This document shows positions 1-6,074 of a stretch of DNA of 9,923 bases, piece after piece; position 1 is the first letter of the stretch, and the number at the start of each line of letters is the position of its first letter. The notes below the pieces were generated by a model that saw only the letters and a program-made list of their open reading frames with translations, did no database searches and was not told the origin of the DNA. Position numbers and translations under genes: made by a program. Source of the DNA: Ruminococcus sp. 210702-SL.1.03 (GTDB lineage Bacteria; Bacillota; Clostridia; Oscillospirales; Ruminococcaceae); NCBI RefSeq assembly GCF_020559915.1, contig NZ_JAJCLZ010000042.1, positions 1 through 9,923 on the forward strand, read 5' to 3'.

Positions 1-46
1 CATCAAAAAAGAGCAAGTCAGTGCTTACCTACTGTCCCCAGTTTAA

Positions 47-79
47 ATTATAACACGTCAAAAAGTCACAAAAGTCACA
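47..79 (-). promoter_or_regulatory. Likely late promoter pointing left out of the window, with tandem upstream repeats
   Basis: On the minus strand TGTTATAAT (55-47) is a perfect extended -10. No good -35 stands 16-18 bases upstream. Instead there are two perfect tandem copies of AAAGTCACA (plus strand 62-70 and 71-79) and a further GTCA at 57-60. A consensus -10 with a poor -35 and repeats in its place is the usual form of an activator-dependent promoter. It directly follows the ArpU/RinA-like gene. No gene start could be confirmed in bases 1-46, so the target lies outside the window. Confidence 0.6.
62..79. repeat. Tandem 9-bp repeat AAAGTCACA, two copies
   Basis: The two copies are identical and adjacent (62-70, 71-79), and GTCA recurs at 57, 65 and 74. 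They overlap the stop codon of the regulator gene and the -35 region of the promoter, so they are candidate binding sites for that regulator. Confidence 0.85.
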
Positions 80-455
80 ACTTTCTGAGCTGGCGATATA
101 TCCGCATTTTCACGCATGATTCATTGCCGCCCAGACCTATCGCCATCGCGACTTGCAGGAACGTCTTGCCTTTGAGATATTTCAGCTCAAACATCTCACG
201 GGTCTGCGGGTCGGGAATGGCGGATATGAACGCGCGTACAGCGGCTGTGCGGCGTTCTAAGGCGGCTTTCTCGCGGTGGAGAGCAGTTACCTCGTCGCTC
301 GGCGGCAAGCCGCTGAGGGTCACGCAATGCTTGCTGAATGGCGGGTCGGCGGCGGACTGGACACACACTCTCGTTTCATGCCCTGCCAGCTCAGCGCTTA
401 TTCGGTCGAGCCTGCGCTTGTCCGCGCGGTAATTTTGCAGGTCGGTCTTGGTCAT
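75..455 (-). CDS. ArpU/RinA-like phage late transcription regulator, 126 aa
   Basis: Proteins of this kind end the early operon in many Gram-positive phages and switch on the packaging and structural genes. The N-terminal part (about 5-25 and 53-75) is charged and helical, with a cysteine-containing middle stretch. The C-terminal part (about 80-126) is a sigma-region-4-like helix-turn-helix: IPDPQTREMFELKYLKGKTFLQVAMAIGLGGNESCVKMRIYRQLRKL. This motif is the main evidence. The ATG at 455 overlaps the previous stop as ATGA. Its own stop falls inside tandem repeats directly upstream of a strong leftward promoter, a natural target for it. The class is fairly firm. Activation of that promoter is inferred from position. 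Confidence 0.82.
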   Translation of the reverse strand: MTKTDLQNYRADKRRLDRISAELAGHETRVCVQSAADPPFSKHCVTLSGLPPSDEVTALHREKAALERRTAAVRAFISAIPDPQTREMFELKYLKGKTFLQVAMAIGLGGNESCVKMRIYRQLRKL

Positions 456-691
456 TTGCCGTCACCGCCTATCAGCCGCAATTTGCCAACGTGCGAGCAC
501 CTGAATATGCAGTTGCCGCAGGGTATCCCGTACTCATCGCACACGAAGTAATACTTCTTCGGCAGGTAGAGATTGCAGTTGTTCTTGAACTGCTCCTCGC
601 CCGTCTTGTGCAGAATACCCCTCAGCGTTTCGCCGAAGATCGTTAGCTCGATGGTCTTGCCGAGATACTTTTCAAGTTCTGAACGTTTCAT
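452..691 (-). CDS. Small phage protein with a C-terminal cysteine cluster, 79 aa
   Basis: The ATG at 691 (MKRSELEKYLGK) has two purine-rich ribosome binding candidates, GAGGAGG and the closer GAGG. The longer frame from 718 is in the tail of the previous gene. The first half looks like a small beta-barrel (LGKTIELTIFGETLRGILHKTGEE, 10-33). The second half has LYLPKKYYFV and five cysteines in 39-65 (C39, C51, C58, C61, C65), including a CGNC pair, so metal binding is possible. The gene overlaps the previous one by 20 bases and the next by 4 (ATGA). No named family is recognised. Its place between rusA and the late regulator says only that it belongs to the same transcript. Confidence 0.75.
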   Translation of the reverse strand: MKRSELEKYLGKTIELTIFGETLRGILHKTGEEQFKNNCNLYLPKKYYFVCDEYGIPCGNCIFRCSHVGKLRLIGGDGK

Positions 692-803
692 TTTCCTCGT
701 CCTCCTCAAATTCCTCAAAATCTCCGTCAGTATTCGCCGCGCAGAGCGCCCACATCACCGCCGCTATCGCCGAGATGGTCGTTGTTATCAGTATTGCTGG
801 CAT
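672..803 (-). CDS. Tiny single-pass membrane protein with acidic tail, 43 aa
   Basis: The chosen ATG at 803 gives a hydrophobic segment at once (residues about 3-22, ILITTTISAIAAVMWALCAA), then a very acidic tail (DGDFEEFEEDEENE). AAAGGAG lies upstream, with a second GAGGGAG closer to the ATG. The longer frame from 860 adds only a charged stretch shadowing the previous gene. It overlaps the preceding gene by 16 bases and the next by 20, so it is embedded in the operon. A short membrane anchor with an acidic cytoplasmic or external tail could block a host protein, but there is no direct evidence. Size and overlap make this less certain than its neighbours. Confidence 0.6.
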   Translation of the reverse strand: MPAILITTTISAIAAVMWALCAANTDGDFEEFEEDEENETFRT

Positions 804-1015
804 GCTCCCTCGCTCCTTTCTATGTTCTCCAGCGGGGCGTACACCAGGCTGTGACCGCACTTTACGTCCGTCAGCTCCGCTTGATAGTAAAACCCCCGCT
901 CGCCGCGGCGTATCACCGCGCCGCTCAGTATGTACTCCGCACCTGCGATGTGCAGCTTCGGGTCGGTAAGGCGCACCCGCTTTCCCAGCGCCCGCTTTAT
1001 GTCGCGCTCGGTCAC
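788..1015 (-). CDS. Conserved-looking small phage protein of unknown function, 75 aa, GTG start
   Basis: I chose the GTG at 1015, which overlaps the rusA stop as GTGA and has GAGGAG 11 bases upstream. The frame stays open further right, but only as a shadow of rusA, with a composition unlike a normal protein (many R, G and H). The protein reads as a compact beta-rich domain: RVRLTDPKLHIAGAEYILSGAVIRR (13-37), GFYYQAELTD (41-50), then GHSLVYAPLENIE. It has a single Cys pair (C53, C72) and no catalytic motif. Coupling to rusA suggests a role in the same late replication step, but that is inference. I do not recognise a named family. Confidence 0.78.
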   Translation of the reverse strand: MTERDIKRALGKRVRLTDPKLHIAGAEYILSGAVIRRGERGFYYQAELTDVKCGHSLVYAPLENIERSEGACQQY

Positions 1016-1416
1016 AGCTCGCTCAGCTCCTCTATCCGCACATATATCCCCGCCTTGTCCGCCCAAAACTTCTCGCAGATCTCGCTCGCGACCAGTGCGT
1101 CGTCTGCCCAAAAGCCACAGATGGTCATGCAGTCTTTCAGCAGCTTTTGCAAGTTGTCCGTGTCGGGCTTGGTGGTGCGGTATTCGCCGTCCCTGTGCCT
1201 GCCTCTCGGGAACAGCCACTTCACCGTCAGGCGAACTCCCTCGCGGTACGGCTCGTCCGGTCGGTGCTTGCAAAGATTTGCCACAAGCTTCTCTTCCGCC
1301 GCCTTGACTTCGGGCGGGTCGTAGAATATCGGCTTGCCGTTTCTCACCGTCACCTTGTGCTCCTGCGCCGTGACGGTCGGCGGTATCATCGGCATAAAAA
1401 ATTCAGTTGATCTCAT
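1012..1416 (-). CDS. rusA: RusA-family Holliday junction resolvase, 134 aa
   Basis: RusA is a dimeric, metal-dependent endonuclease that cuts four-way DNA junctions, here most likely to clear branches from replicated phage DNA before packaging. The family signature is KPDTDNLQK at 83-91, followed by GFWADDALV. Asp85, Asp87, Lys91 and Asp106 keep the same spacing as the four essential residues of the E. coli enzyme (Asp70, Asp72, Lys76, Asp91), with a constant offset of 15. The N-terminal FMPMIPPTVT matches the usual substrate-facing start, and 134 residues is close to the usual size of about 120. The ATG at 1416 has GGAG 7 bases upstream; the ATG at 1421 is out of frame and stops at once. It lies just downstream of the candidate origin. 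Its stop overlaps the next start (GTGA). This is a firm identification. Confidence 0.95.
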   Translation of the reverse strand: MRSTEFFMPMIPPTVTAQEHKVTVRNGKPIFYDPPEVKAAEEKLVANLCKHRPDEPYREGVRLTVKWLFPRGRHRDGEYRTTKPDTDNLQKLLKDCMTICGFWADDALVASEICEKFWADKAGIYVRIEELSEL

Positions 1417-1474
1417 CTCATCTCTCCTCTCGTCACTTCGTTCGGGTCGCAGCCGTCTTAATATTTCAGAATAG

Positions 1475-1521
1475 ATTTTCGGGCGGCTGTAAGCCCGAAA
1501 ATATATATTATGTAATATATA
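1475..1521. repeat. Perfect 10-bp hairpin next to a 9-bp AT-only palindrome
   Basis: ATTTTCGGGC (1475-1484) and GCCCGAAAAT (1493-1502) are perfectly complementary around an 8-base loop. Neither strand has a U tract after the stem, so it is not a clear terminator. Directly beside it, TATATATTA (1502-1510) and TAATATATA (1513-1521) form a perfect 9-bp palindrome around TG. A stable stem beside an easily melted stretch fits an origin or a regulatory site. Confidence 0.8.
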
Positions 1522-1536
1522 ATTTTCCTTCCCTCT

Positions 1537-1566
1537 GAAAAAGTCGGTATTTTTCCCGACATTTTC
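1537..1566 (-). terminator. Terminator-like hairpin formed by the two facing iterons
   Basis: Read leftward, GAAAATGTCGG and CCGACTTTTTC pair over 10 of 11 positions around an 8-base loop. The GC-rich part (GTCGG/CCGAC) is followed by five T residues. This resembles an intrinsic terminator about 80 bases after the primase stop. The same bases are iterons, so either role is possible. If it works as a terminator, the rusA part of the operon needs read-through or its own promoter. Confidence 0.35.
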
Positions 1567-1658
1567 TTCCCTAGGGAAACACTTTTCTTCTCGATTTTTT
1601 CACTGTAAAAGACCGACTTTTTCTTTCCCTAGGAAAATGTAATTTCATCGACTTTTTC
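1556..1658 (+). repeat. Two copies of a 46-bp composite repeat
   Basis: Copy 1 is at 1556-1601 and copy 2 at 1613-1658, a 57-base period. Each begins with CCGAC(A/T)TTTTC, continues with TT(T)CCCTAGG(G)AAA, and ends with TCGA(T/C)TTTTTC exactly 35 bases after its start. The second copy runs into the last codons and stop of the primase gene. The middle section between the palindrome and the last iteron is poorly conserved. Confidence 0.85.
1567..1637. repeat. CCTAGG-centred palindromes, one in each 46-bp repeat
   Basis: TTCCCTAGGGAA (1567-1578) is a perfect 12-bp palindrome. TTTCCCTAGGAAAA (1624-1637) shares its CCTAGG core and TTTCC arm but has one mismatched position. Each immediately follows an iteron, so an iteron-binding protein and a dimeric partner could sit side by side. 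Confidence 0.8.
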
Positions 1659-3849
1659 TGTTTTCCTTTAACCCACATTCGCCGTCGTCTACCCAAAAGC
1701 CGCCGTGCTCCTTTAGCCGCGAACGCACTGTTTTTTCGGTTACGGCAAGGTACTCCGCCAGCTCAGATATACGGCACTTGCCGCTCTCCTGCACGCCGCT
1801 GAATGCCGTTTCAATGCTCTCCTTGCGCTCCTTGCTGCGCTCCTTTGGAGTACGCTTTTTCTCGAAATTCTTCTGCCACGAGGGGGCGACTTCGTCTACC
1901 GCGAGGTCTGCCAGCACGCCCACGGTATCGGCGCGGTGTACGGGGAAATCGAACCACACGTTGAGCGGGGCGAACTTCGGAAACTCGCGCAGAGTGCCCT
2001 CTATACGCCATGCAGTGCGGTTCCTTACGGCAAGCCCCGCTCTCTCTATCTCGCCGCACATCAGGCTGTACGAATCGCTGCGCAGGTATTTGTGCGCGAT
2101 GTCGAGCATAGCCGTGGGAGTAACGAGGTCGTCGGGCGAAAGCAGCTCGTCGGCGTTGCGGTAAAAACGCCTTATCCAGCTCTCGCAGATACGGCAAGTT
2201 GCGGCATCCTGCTGCTGAGCCCTCAGCGGCTCGGTAAGGGTAAGCTCGCTCAGGTCGAGCAGAGCGTCGGGGTCGCGGGCAAATACGCCGCTTCCGCTGG
2301 CTCTGTCCATACTGCGCTTGCCGCCCTGCGCGCCCTTGCTGTGGTGGTGGCAGTATATCACCGCGCAGCCCAGCTCGACGCATATCTTATCGAACTGGTT
2401 GCAGAAATGCGCCATTTGGTCGGCTGAGTTCTCGTCACCTGTGATGACCTTGTATATCGGGTCGATCACTACGGCGATGTACCCGCGCTTTGCGGCACGG
2501 CGTATCAGCTTCGGCGCGAGTTTGTCCATAGGCACACTGTGTCCGCGCAGGTTCCAGATGTCTATACTGCCGAGGTTCGCGGGCGGCAGACCCAGCGCCG
2601 TGTACACATCTTTAAAGCGGTGCAGGCAGCTCGCGCGGTCAAGCTCCAGATTGACGTACAGTATCTTTCCTTTGGTGCACCGCCAGCCGAACCACTCGCC
2701 GCCCTCGGCTATCGCCACGCAAAGCTCTATCAACGCGTAAGATTTGCCCGCCTTTGAGGGACCCGCTATCAGCATTTTGTGCCCCTGCCGCAGTACGCCG
2801 TCTATCAGCGGCGGCGCAAGCTCAGGCAGGTTATCCCACTCGGTGCTGAGGCTTTCGGGGTCTGGCAGGTCGTCGTTGATACTCTCGATGTAGTCGCGCC
2901 ATTCCTCAAAGCTCTCTTTGCCGAGCGACTTGTCAACGATGAACTGCTTCCTGCCGTTTCGGGTAACGCCCGGCATACGGCTCAGGCGCGAGGGGTTGCG
3001 GTTGTTCGGGTCGATGGCAAGGCCGTTCTTCTTGCAAACTTTGTAGAGGTAGTCCACGCGCTTGCGGTACTCCTCGTAATTCGGCGCGTCTATCTTGACT
3101 ATCGCGTGAAGGCTCTTGCCGCCGCTGTACACCAGCAGGGCTATCGGCAGCTCCAGCTCGCGCATTACGGCGTTCTGCTGCTCTATCGGCATACTGTCGC
3201 TCTCCACAAGCGCGTAGCGGAAGTCGGTGACGTTCTCGTTTTTTATGCCTTTGCCGTCCAGCGGGTTGAAACGTATCCAAGCGCCCGCTTCTTCTTTGCA
3301 GTCGCCGATGACCGCGCCGATGTCGCCGCCGCAGTTATTGAGCAGGGCTATCAGCTCGCCCGCAGTTCTGTCCCAGCAGCCGCGGGTAGGCAGGTAGCGG
3401 CGCTTGCCCTCTTCGTCGCTCTCATACGTTTCCGTAACGTAGCCGACGTTCTCGCCCACCTCAAAGAGCGTGGAGAGGTATGTTACAAGCTCCTGCACGG
3501 GCTGCCAGTCGGCAGGCTCGCGGATAGGTATGCCCTCGCAGGCGCACTCACCGCCCTCGTAACTTATCTCGTCGTTCCAGTCGAAAACGCCGTCGGTATC
3601 GGCCGTGAGCAAGCCCCTTTCGCGCGCCATCTGCACTATGCTCCCGCCCGTTACGGGGTTGGCGTTTCCCGCGAAGCTTTCCCACTTGCGCTCACACTCG
3701 CCCGCGCGGTAGCGGCTGTCGGCGCGCGACCAGTTATCCCAGTCAGCCGCCGAATAGCCCTCTTCTTTCAGCGCCATGCCGACCGCCAGCCACTCCTGAT
3801 AATCGCAGTCGGCGGGGGGGATCTTGCTTAAAATTTCAAGTATCTCCAT
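1645..3849 (-). CDS. Primase-helicase fusion: PriCT_2-like, AEP-like primase, RepA-like ATPase, winged-helix tail; 734 aa
   Basis: This is the likely replication initiator and primase of the phage. Residues 1-80 match the PriCT_2 pattern (DYQEWLAVGMALKEEGY, then CERKWESF and TGGSIVQMARERG). Residues about 120-310 look like an archaeo-eukaryotic-type primase: an acidic motif ALVESD (213-218), SGGKSLHAIVKID (242-254, the S-x-H-type motif) and NRNPSRLSRMPG (283-294). Residues about 340-560 are a RepA/AAA_25-type hexameric helicase core: Walker A GPSKAGKS (363-370), ILYVNLE (396-402), Walker B AVVIDPIYKV (459-468) and YCHHHSKG (499-506). Residues about 680-725 look like a winged helix (CRISELAEYLAVTEKTVRSRLKEHG). 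The ATG at 3849 follows AAAGGAG by 7 bases. An out-of-frame ATG lies just before it. The stop is inside the first iteron of the candidate origin. The primase motifs are my weakest assignment here; the ATPase is firm. Confidence 0.9.
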   Translation of the reverse strand: MEILEILSKIPPADCDYQEWLAVGMALKEEGYSAADWDNWSRADSRYRAGECERKWESFAGNANPVTGGSIVQMARERGLLTADTDGVFDWNDEISYEGGECACEGIPIREPADWQPVQELVTYLSTLFEVGENVGYVTETYESDEEGKRRYLPTRGCWDRTAGELIALLNNCGGDIGAVIGDCKEEAGAWIRFNPLDGKGIKNENVTDFRYALVESDSMPIEQQNAVMRELELPIALLVYSGGKSLHAIVKIDAPNYEEYRKRVDYLYKVCKKNGLAIDPNNRNPSRLSRMPGVTRNGRKQFIVDKSLGKESFEEWRDYIESINDDLPDPESLSTEWDNLPELAPPLIDGVLRQGHKMLIAGPSKAGKSYALIELCVAIAEGGEWFGWRCTKGKILYVNLELDRASCLHRFKDVYTALGLPPANLGSIDIWNLRGHSVPMDKLAPKLIRRAAKRGYIAVVIDPIYKVITGDENSADQMAHFCNQFDKICVELGCAVIYCHHHSKGAQGGKRSMDRASGSGVFARDPDALLDLSELTLTEPLRAQQQDAATCRICESWIRRFYRNADELLSPDDLVTPTAMLDIAHKYLRSDSYSLMCGEIERAGLAVRNRTAWRIEGTLREFPKFAPLNVWFDFPVHRADTVGVLADLAVDEVAPSWQKNFEKKRTPKERSKERKESIETAFSGVQESGKCRISELAEYLAVTEKTVRSRLKEHGGFWVDDGECGLKENRKSR

Positions 3850-3871
3850 TCATATCTCCTTTCTCAGCCGC

Positions 3872-5452
3872 TCACGCGGGGACGTATTCGGCTGCGCACA
3901 CGCCGCGCGGCACTCGCCAGCCGTTAGCCGAAATGCGCGCTATCATGCCGCTCGCCTGCTCGAAGCTCCACTTGCCGACGTGCTGAAAGCCGTAGTTTTC
4001 CAGCAGGCGTATTTGCTTCGGGGTCGTAAGCCCTGCGGCGCGGCGTTTTTCTAAGCGGTCGAGGATAAGGCTCGCCTTGCCTGCGTTTTCGATGGCGTCG
4101 GGCAGTATGCCGAGCTTTTCGAGCCGTTCGCGCTGCTTATCGGTAGCGGGCGCGCACTCCCAGCCGAACGCGGGTACGTATGAGGACAAATCTTCAGCTT
4201 GTATCGACATCTCGTACTGCAAGGGGTCTACCAGCTTGCGCTTGCGCGTTTTCATGGCTTTGAGCTGCTTTGCGAGGGCTTCCTCGCGCTGAGCCACCAC
4301 GTCCTCGCTCGCCTGCTTTTCGGCTTCCTCTATATCCACCGCGCAGCCCGCTTCGTCAGCGAGATTTTCGGTCATTTTCTGCGCTACCTCTTCGTTTTGG
4401 CATATCAGATGTGCGGGGCGGCAAAGCTCGTGGCGCTCGGTGTGCCACAAGAAATCGAGCAGGAGAAGCTCCGTCTTGCCCTCGCAGAGCCTTGTGCCGC
4501 GCCCCACCATCTGGCAGTACAGACCGCGCACTTTGGTCGGGCGGAGCACCACAACGCAGTCTACCGAGGGGCAGTCCCAGCCCTCTGTAAGCAGCATACT
4601 GTTGCAGAGCACGTTGTACTCGCCCTTATCAAAAGCTTCCAGTATCTCTGCCCTTTCCTCGCTCTCGCCGTTTACCTCAGCCGCCATAAAACCGCGCTCA
4701 TTGAGAATATCGCGAAACTTCTGCGAGGTCTTGACGAGCGGCAGGAAGACCACCGTCTTGCGCTCGGCGCAGTATTTGAGCATTTCGTCAGCTATCTGAT
4801 ACAGATAGGGGTCTAGGGCGGTGTCAATATCGCTTGCCTTAAAGTCGCCCGCCTGCGTCGCCACTCCCGAGATGTCGAGCGTGAGCGGGATAGTCACTGC
4901 CTTTATCGGCGAGAGGTAGCCCTCTTTTATCGCCTGCGGCAGGGTGTATTCGTAAGCCAGGCTCTCAAAGACCGAGCCTAGGTCTTTCATATCGCCGCGG
5001 TCGGGCGTAGCGGTAACGCCCAGCACCTTAGCCGCAGGAAAGTGCCGAAGCACGTTTTGGTAGCTTTCGGAAATTGCGTGGTGTGCTTCGTCGATGATGA
5101 TGGTATCGAAGTAATTCGCCGAGAAGCCTTTGAGCCGCTTTTCGCGCATGAGGGTCTGCACCGAGCCGACCGTTACGCGGTAGAACGAGCCTAAGCAGCT
5201 TTGCTCAGCTTTCTCGACCGCGCTTTTCAGCCCCGTGGTCTTGTACAGCTTATCCGCCGCCTGCGCGAGCAGCTCGCCCCTGTGCGCGAGGATAAGCACG
5301 CGCTTGCCCTGCCGCACGCACTCTTCCGTCACCGCCGAGAAAACTATCGTCTTGCCCGTGCCGGTCGGCAGCACGAGGAGCGTTTTGTCAACGCTCTCCC
5401 ACTGCTCCAATACCGCCGCTTTTGCCGCTAATTGATATGGACGCAGGTTCAT
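3872..5452 (-). CDS. Superfamily 2 DEAH-box helicase, 526 aa
   Basis: This ATP-driven translocase or helicase would unwind or remodel phage DNA during replication or recombination. Almost all SF2 motifs are visible in order: LRPYQ (3-7), motif I PTGTGKT (29-35), Ia AHRGEL (56-61), II DEAH (121-124), III TATP (147-150), IV VVFLP (234-238), V TEGWDCPSV (289-297) and VI QMVGRGTRL (314-322). Residues about 375-408 are a charged helix. The last part (about 435-515) has two copies of a short motif, ATDKQRERLEKLGI and TTPKQIRLLENYGF, which suggests a small helical tail domain that may bind DNA or a partner. The ATG at 5452 overlaps the previous stop by 4 bases (ATGA). Type I restriction and UvrB/RecG-type helicases share this core, but the context points to the phage replication helicase. 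Confidence 0.93.
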   Translation of the reverse strand: MNLRPYQLAAKAAVLEQWESVDKTLLVLPTGTGKTIVFSAVTEECVRQGKRVLILAHRGELLAQAADKLYKTTGLKSAVEKAEQSCLGSFYRVTVGSVQTLMREKRLKGFSANYFDTIIIDEAHHAISESYQNVLRHFPAAKVLGVTATPDRGDMKDLGSVFESLAYEYTLPQAIKEGYLSPIKAVTIPLTLDISGVATQAGDFKASDIDTALDPYLYQIADEMLKYCAERKTVVFLPLVKTSQKFRDILNERGFMAAEVNGESEERAEILEAFDKGEYNVLCNSMLLTEGWDCPSVDCVVVLRPTKVRGLYCQMVGRGTRLCEGKTELLLLDFLWHTERHELCRPAHLICQNEEVAQKMTENLADEAGCAVDIEEAEKQASEDVVAQREEALAKQLKAMKTRKRKLVDPLQYEMSIQAEDLSSYVPAFGWECAPATDKQRERLEKLGILPDAIENAGKASLILDRLEKRRAAGLTTPKQIRLLENYGFQHVGKWSFEQASGMIARISANGWRVPRGVCAAEYVPA

Positions 5453-6057
5453 CTGCCGCCACCTCCGAAGCCGCCGAAGCCGCCGTACTGACCGCCGCCA
5501 AAGCCGCCGAAGCCTGCGTTATTCGCAAAGCCCTGCGCCGCCTGAGGGGGCTGCTGATAGGTCTGCGCGGGCTGAGGAGTCTGCACATTAGTATACCCAT
5601 GCTGCTGTGCTGCGGGCTTGACTGTATCAACGTTTTCGTCGTAGGCGTAAAGCCTGCGTATCTTGTTGCTCTTGCCCTCTGTGCCGTCCTTTTTGGTGTA
5701 ATTATCTATGTAAACGCGGCATTTTCCGTGAGCGCCTGTAAGCGCCGCCCAGTTCATCCGCAGCGGCTCGCCGTGCTTTTTCAAGCCGACGGAAAGAAAC
5801 AGCTGCGAGAGCTTCCATTCAAACTTCTTGCACAAAAAGTAGTTTTCCGTGATCTCAGTTTTATCCTCAGCTCCCCACACGGTAAAGGTCACCTTAGCCA
5901 TATTGCAGGGCGGCACCTTTGCCGAACCTGCGTGGCGTGCGCGCTCAAACTTTGCGACCGTGAACTCGTAATCGCCCTCGGGCAGCAGGGTGTATGAATA
6001 ACCCTCGCCCTCGTCGCTTATCTCGTCGTCCCAGCCAAGTTCTTTTAAATCTTCCAT
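5449..6057 (-). CDS. DUF669 single-stranded-DNA-binding-like phage protein, 202 aa
   Basis: DUF669 proteins take the place of SSB in many Firmicutes phage replication modules. They coat single-stranded DNA and work with the neighbouring RecA-like ATPase and helicase. Family features seen are the acidic start (MEDLKELGWDDEISDEGEG), the LLPEGDYEFTVAKFERARH strand (25-42), a central beta-rich region with ITENYFLCKKFEWKLSQLFLSVG (69-91), and a CRVYIDNYTKKDG stretch (113-125). The tail (about 148-202) is disordered: Gln/Pro-rich, then FGGFGGG repeats ending in GGGGR, without the acidic tip of classic SSB. The codon at 6060 is TTG, so I take the ATG at 6057, 7 bases after GGAGGA. The stop overlaps the helicase start (ATGA, 5452-5449). 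Binding to single-stranded DNA is inferred from the family. Confidence 0.88.
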   Translation of the reverse strand: MEDLKELGWDDEISDEGEGYSYTLLPEGDYEFTVAKFERARHAGSAKVPPCNMAKVTFTVWGAEDKTEITENYFLCKKFEWKLSQLFLSVGLKKHGEPLRMNWAALTGAHGKCRVYIDNYTKKDGTEGKSNKIRRLYAYDENVDTVKPAAQQHGYTNVQTPQPAQTYQQPPQAAQGFANNAGFGGFGGGQYGGFGGFGGGGR

Positions 6058-6074
6058 CAATAATTCCTCCTATC

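Larger units (their letters stand above)
1475..1658. other. Candidate phage replication origin: iterons, palindromes and AT-rich DNA downstream of the primase gene
   Basis: This is the only sizeable non-coding gap in the window (1417-1644), and it is strikingly AT-rich with long pyrimidine runs on the plus strand. It holds five 11-bp iterons, two 46-bp composite repeats, CCTAGG-centred palindromes, an AT-only palindrome (1502-1521) that could melt easily, and a 10-bp hairpin (1475-1502). Repeated protein-binding sites next to a melting region, beside the initiator gene, are the standard origin arrangement. In the related Sfi21 phage group the origin also lies in non-coding DNA just downstream of the primase. 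The origin function is inference. A terminator or a promoter region for the rusA end is possible as well. Confidence 0.55.
1537..1658. repeat. Five 11-bp iterons, consensus YCGACTTTTTC
   Basis: Direct copies are TCGACTTTTTC (1648-1658), CCGACTTTTTC (1613-1623), TCGATTTTTTC (1591-1601) and CCGACATTTTC (1556-1566). An inverted copy, GAAAAAGTCGG, is at 1537-1547. Starts of the direct copies are 35, 22 and 35 bases apart, so the outer pairs share the same spacing. This pattern is typical of binding sites for an initiator protein. Confidence 0.8.

Noticed and set aside
1..3. Minus-strand ATG at the left edge as the start of the next gene
   Set aside because: No ribosome binding site precedes it (only a T run), and there is no downstream sequence to test it.
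2779..3831. 350-residue plus-strand open frame
   Set aside because: It runs antisense to the primase-helicase gene and has an Ala/Val/Arg-rich composition with no motif. It is a shadow produced by GC-rich coding DNA.
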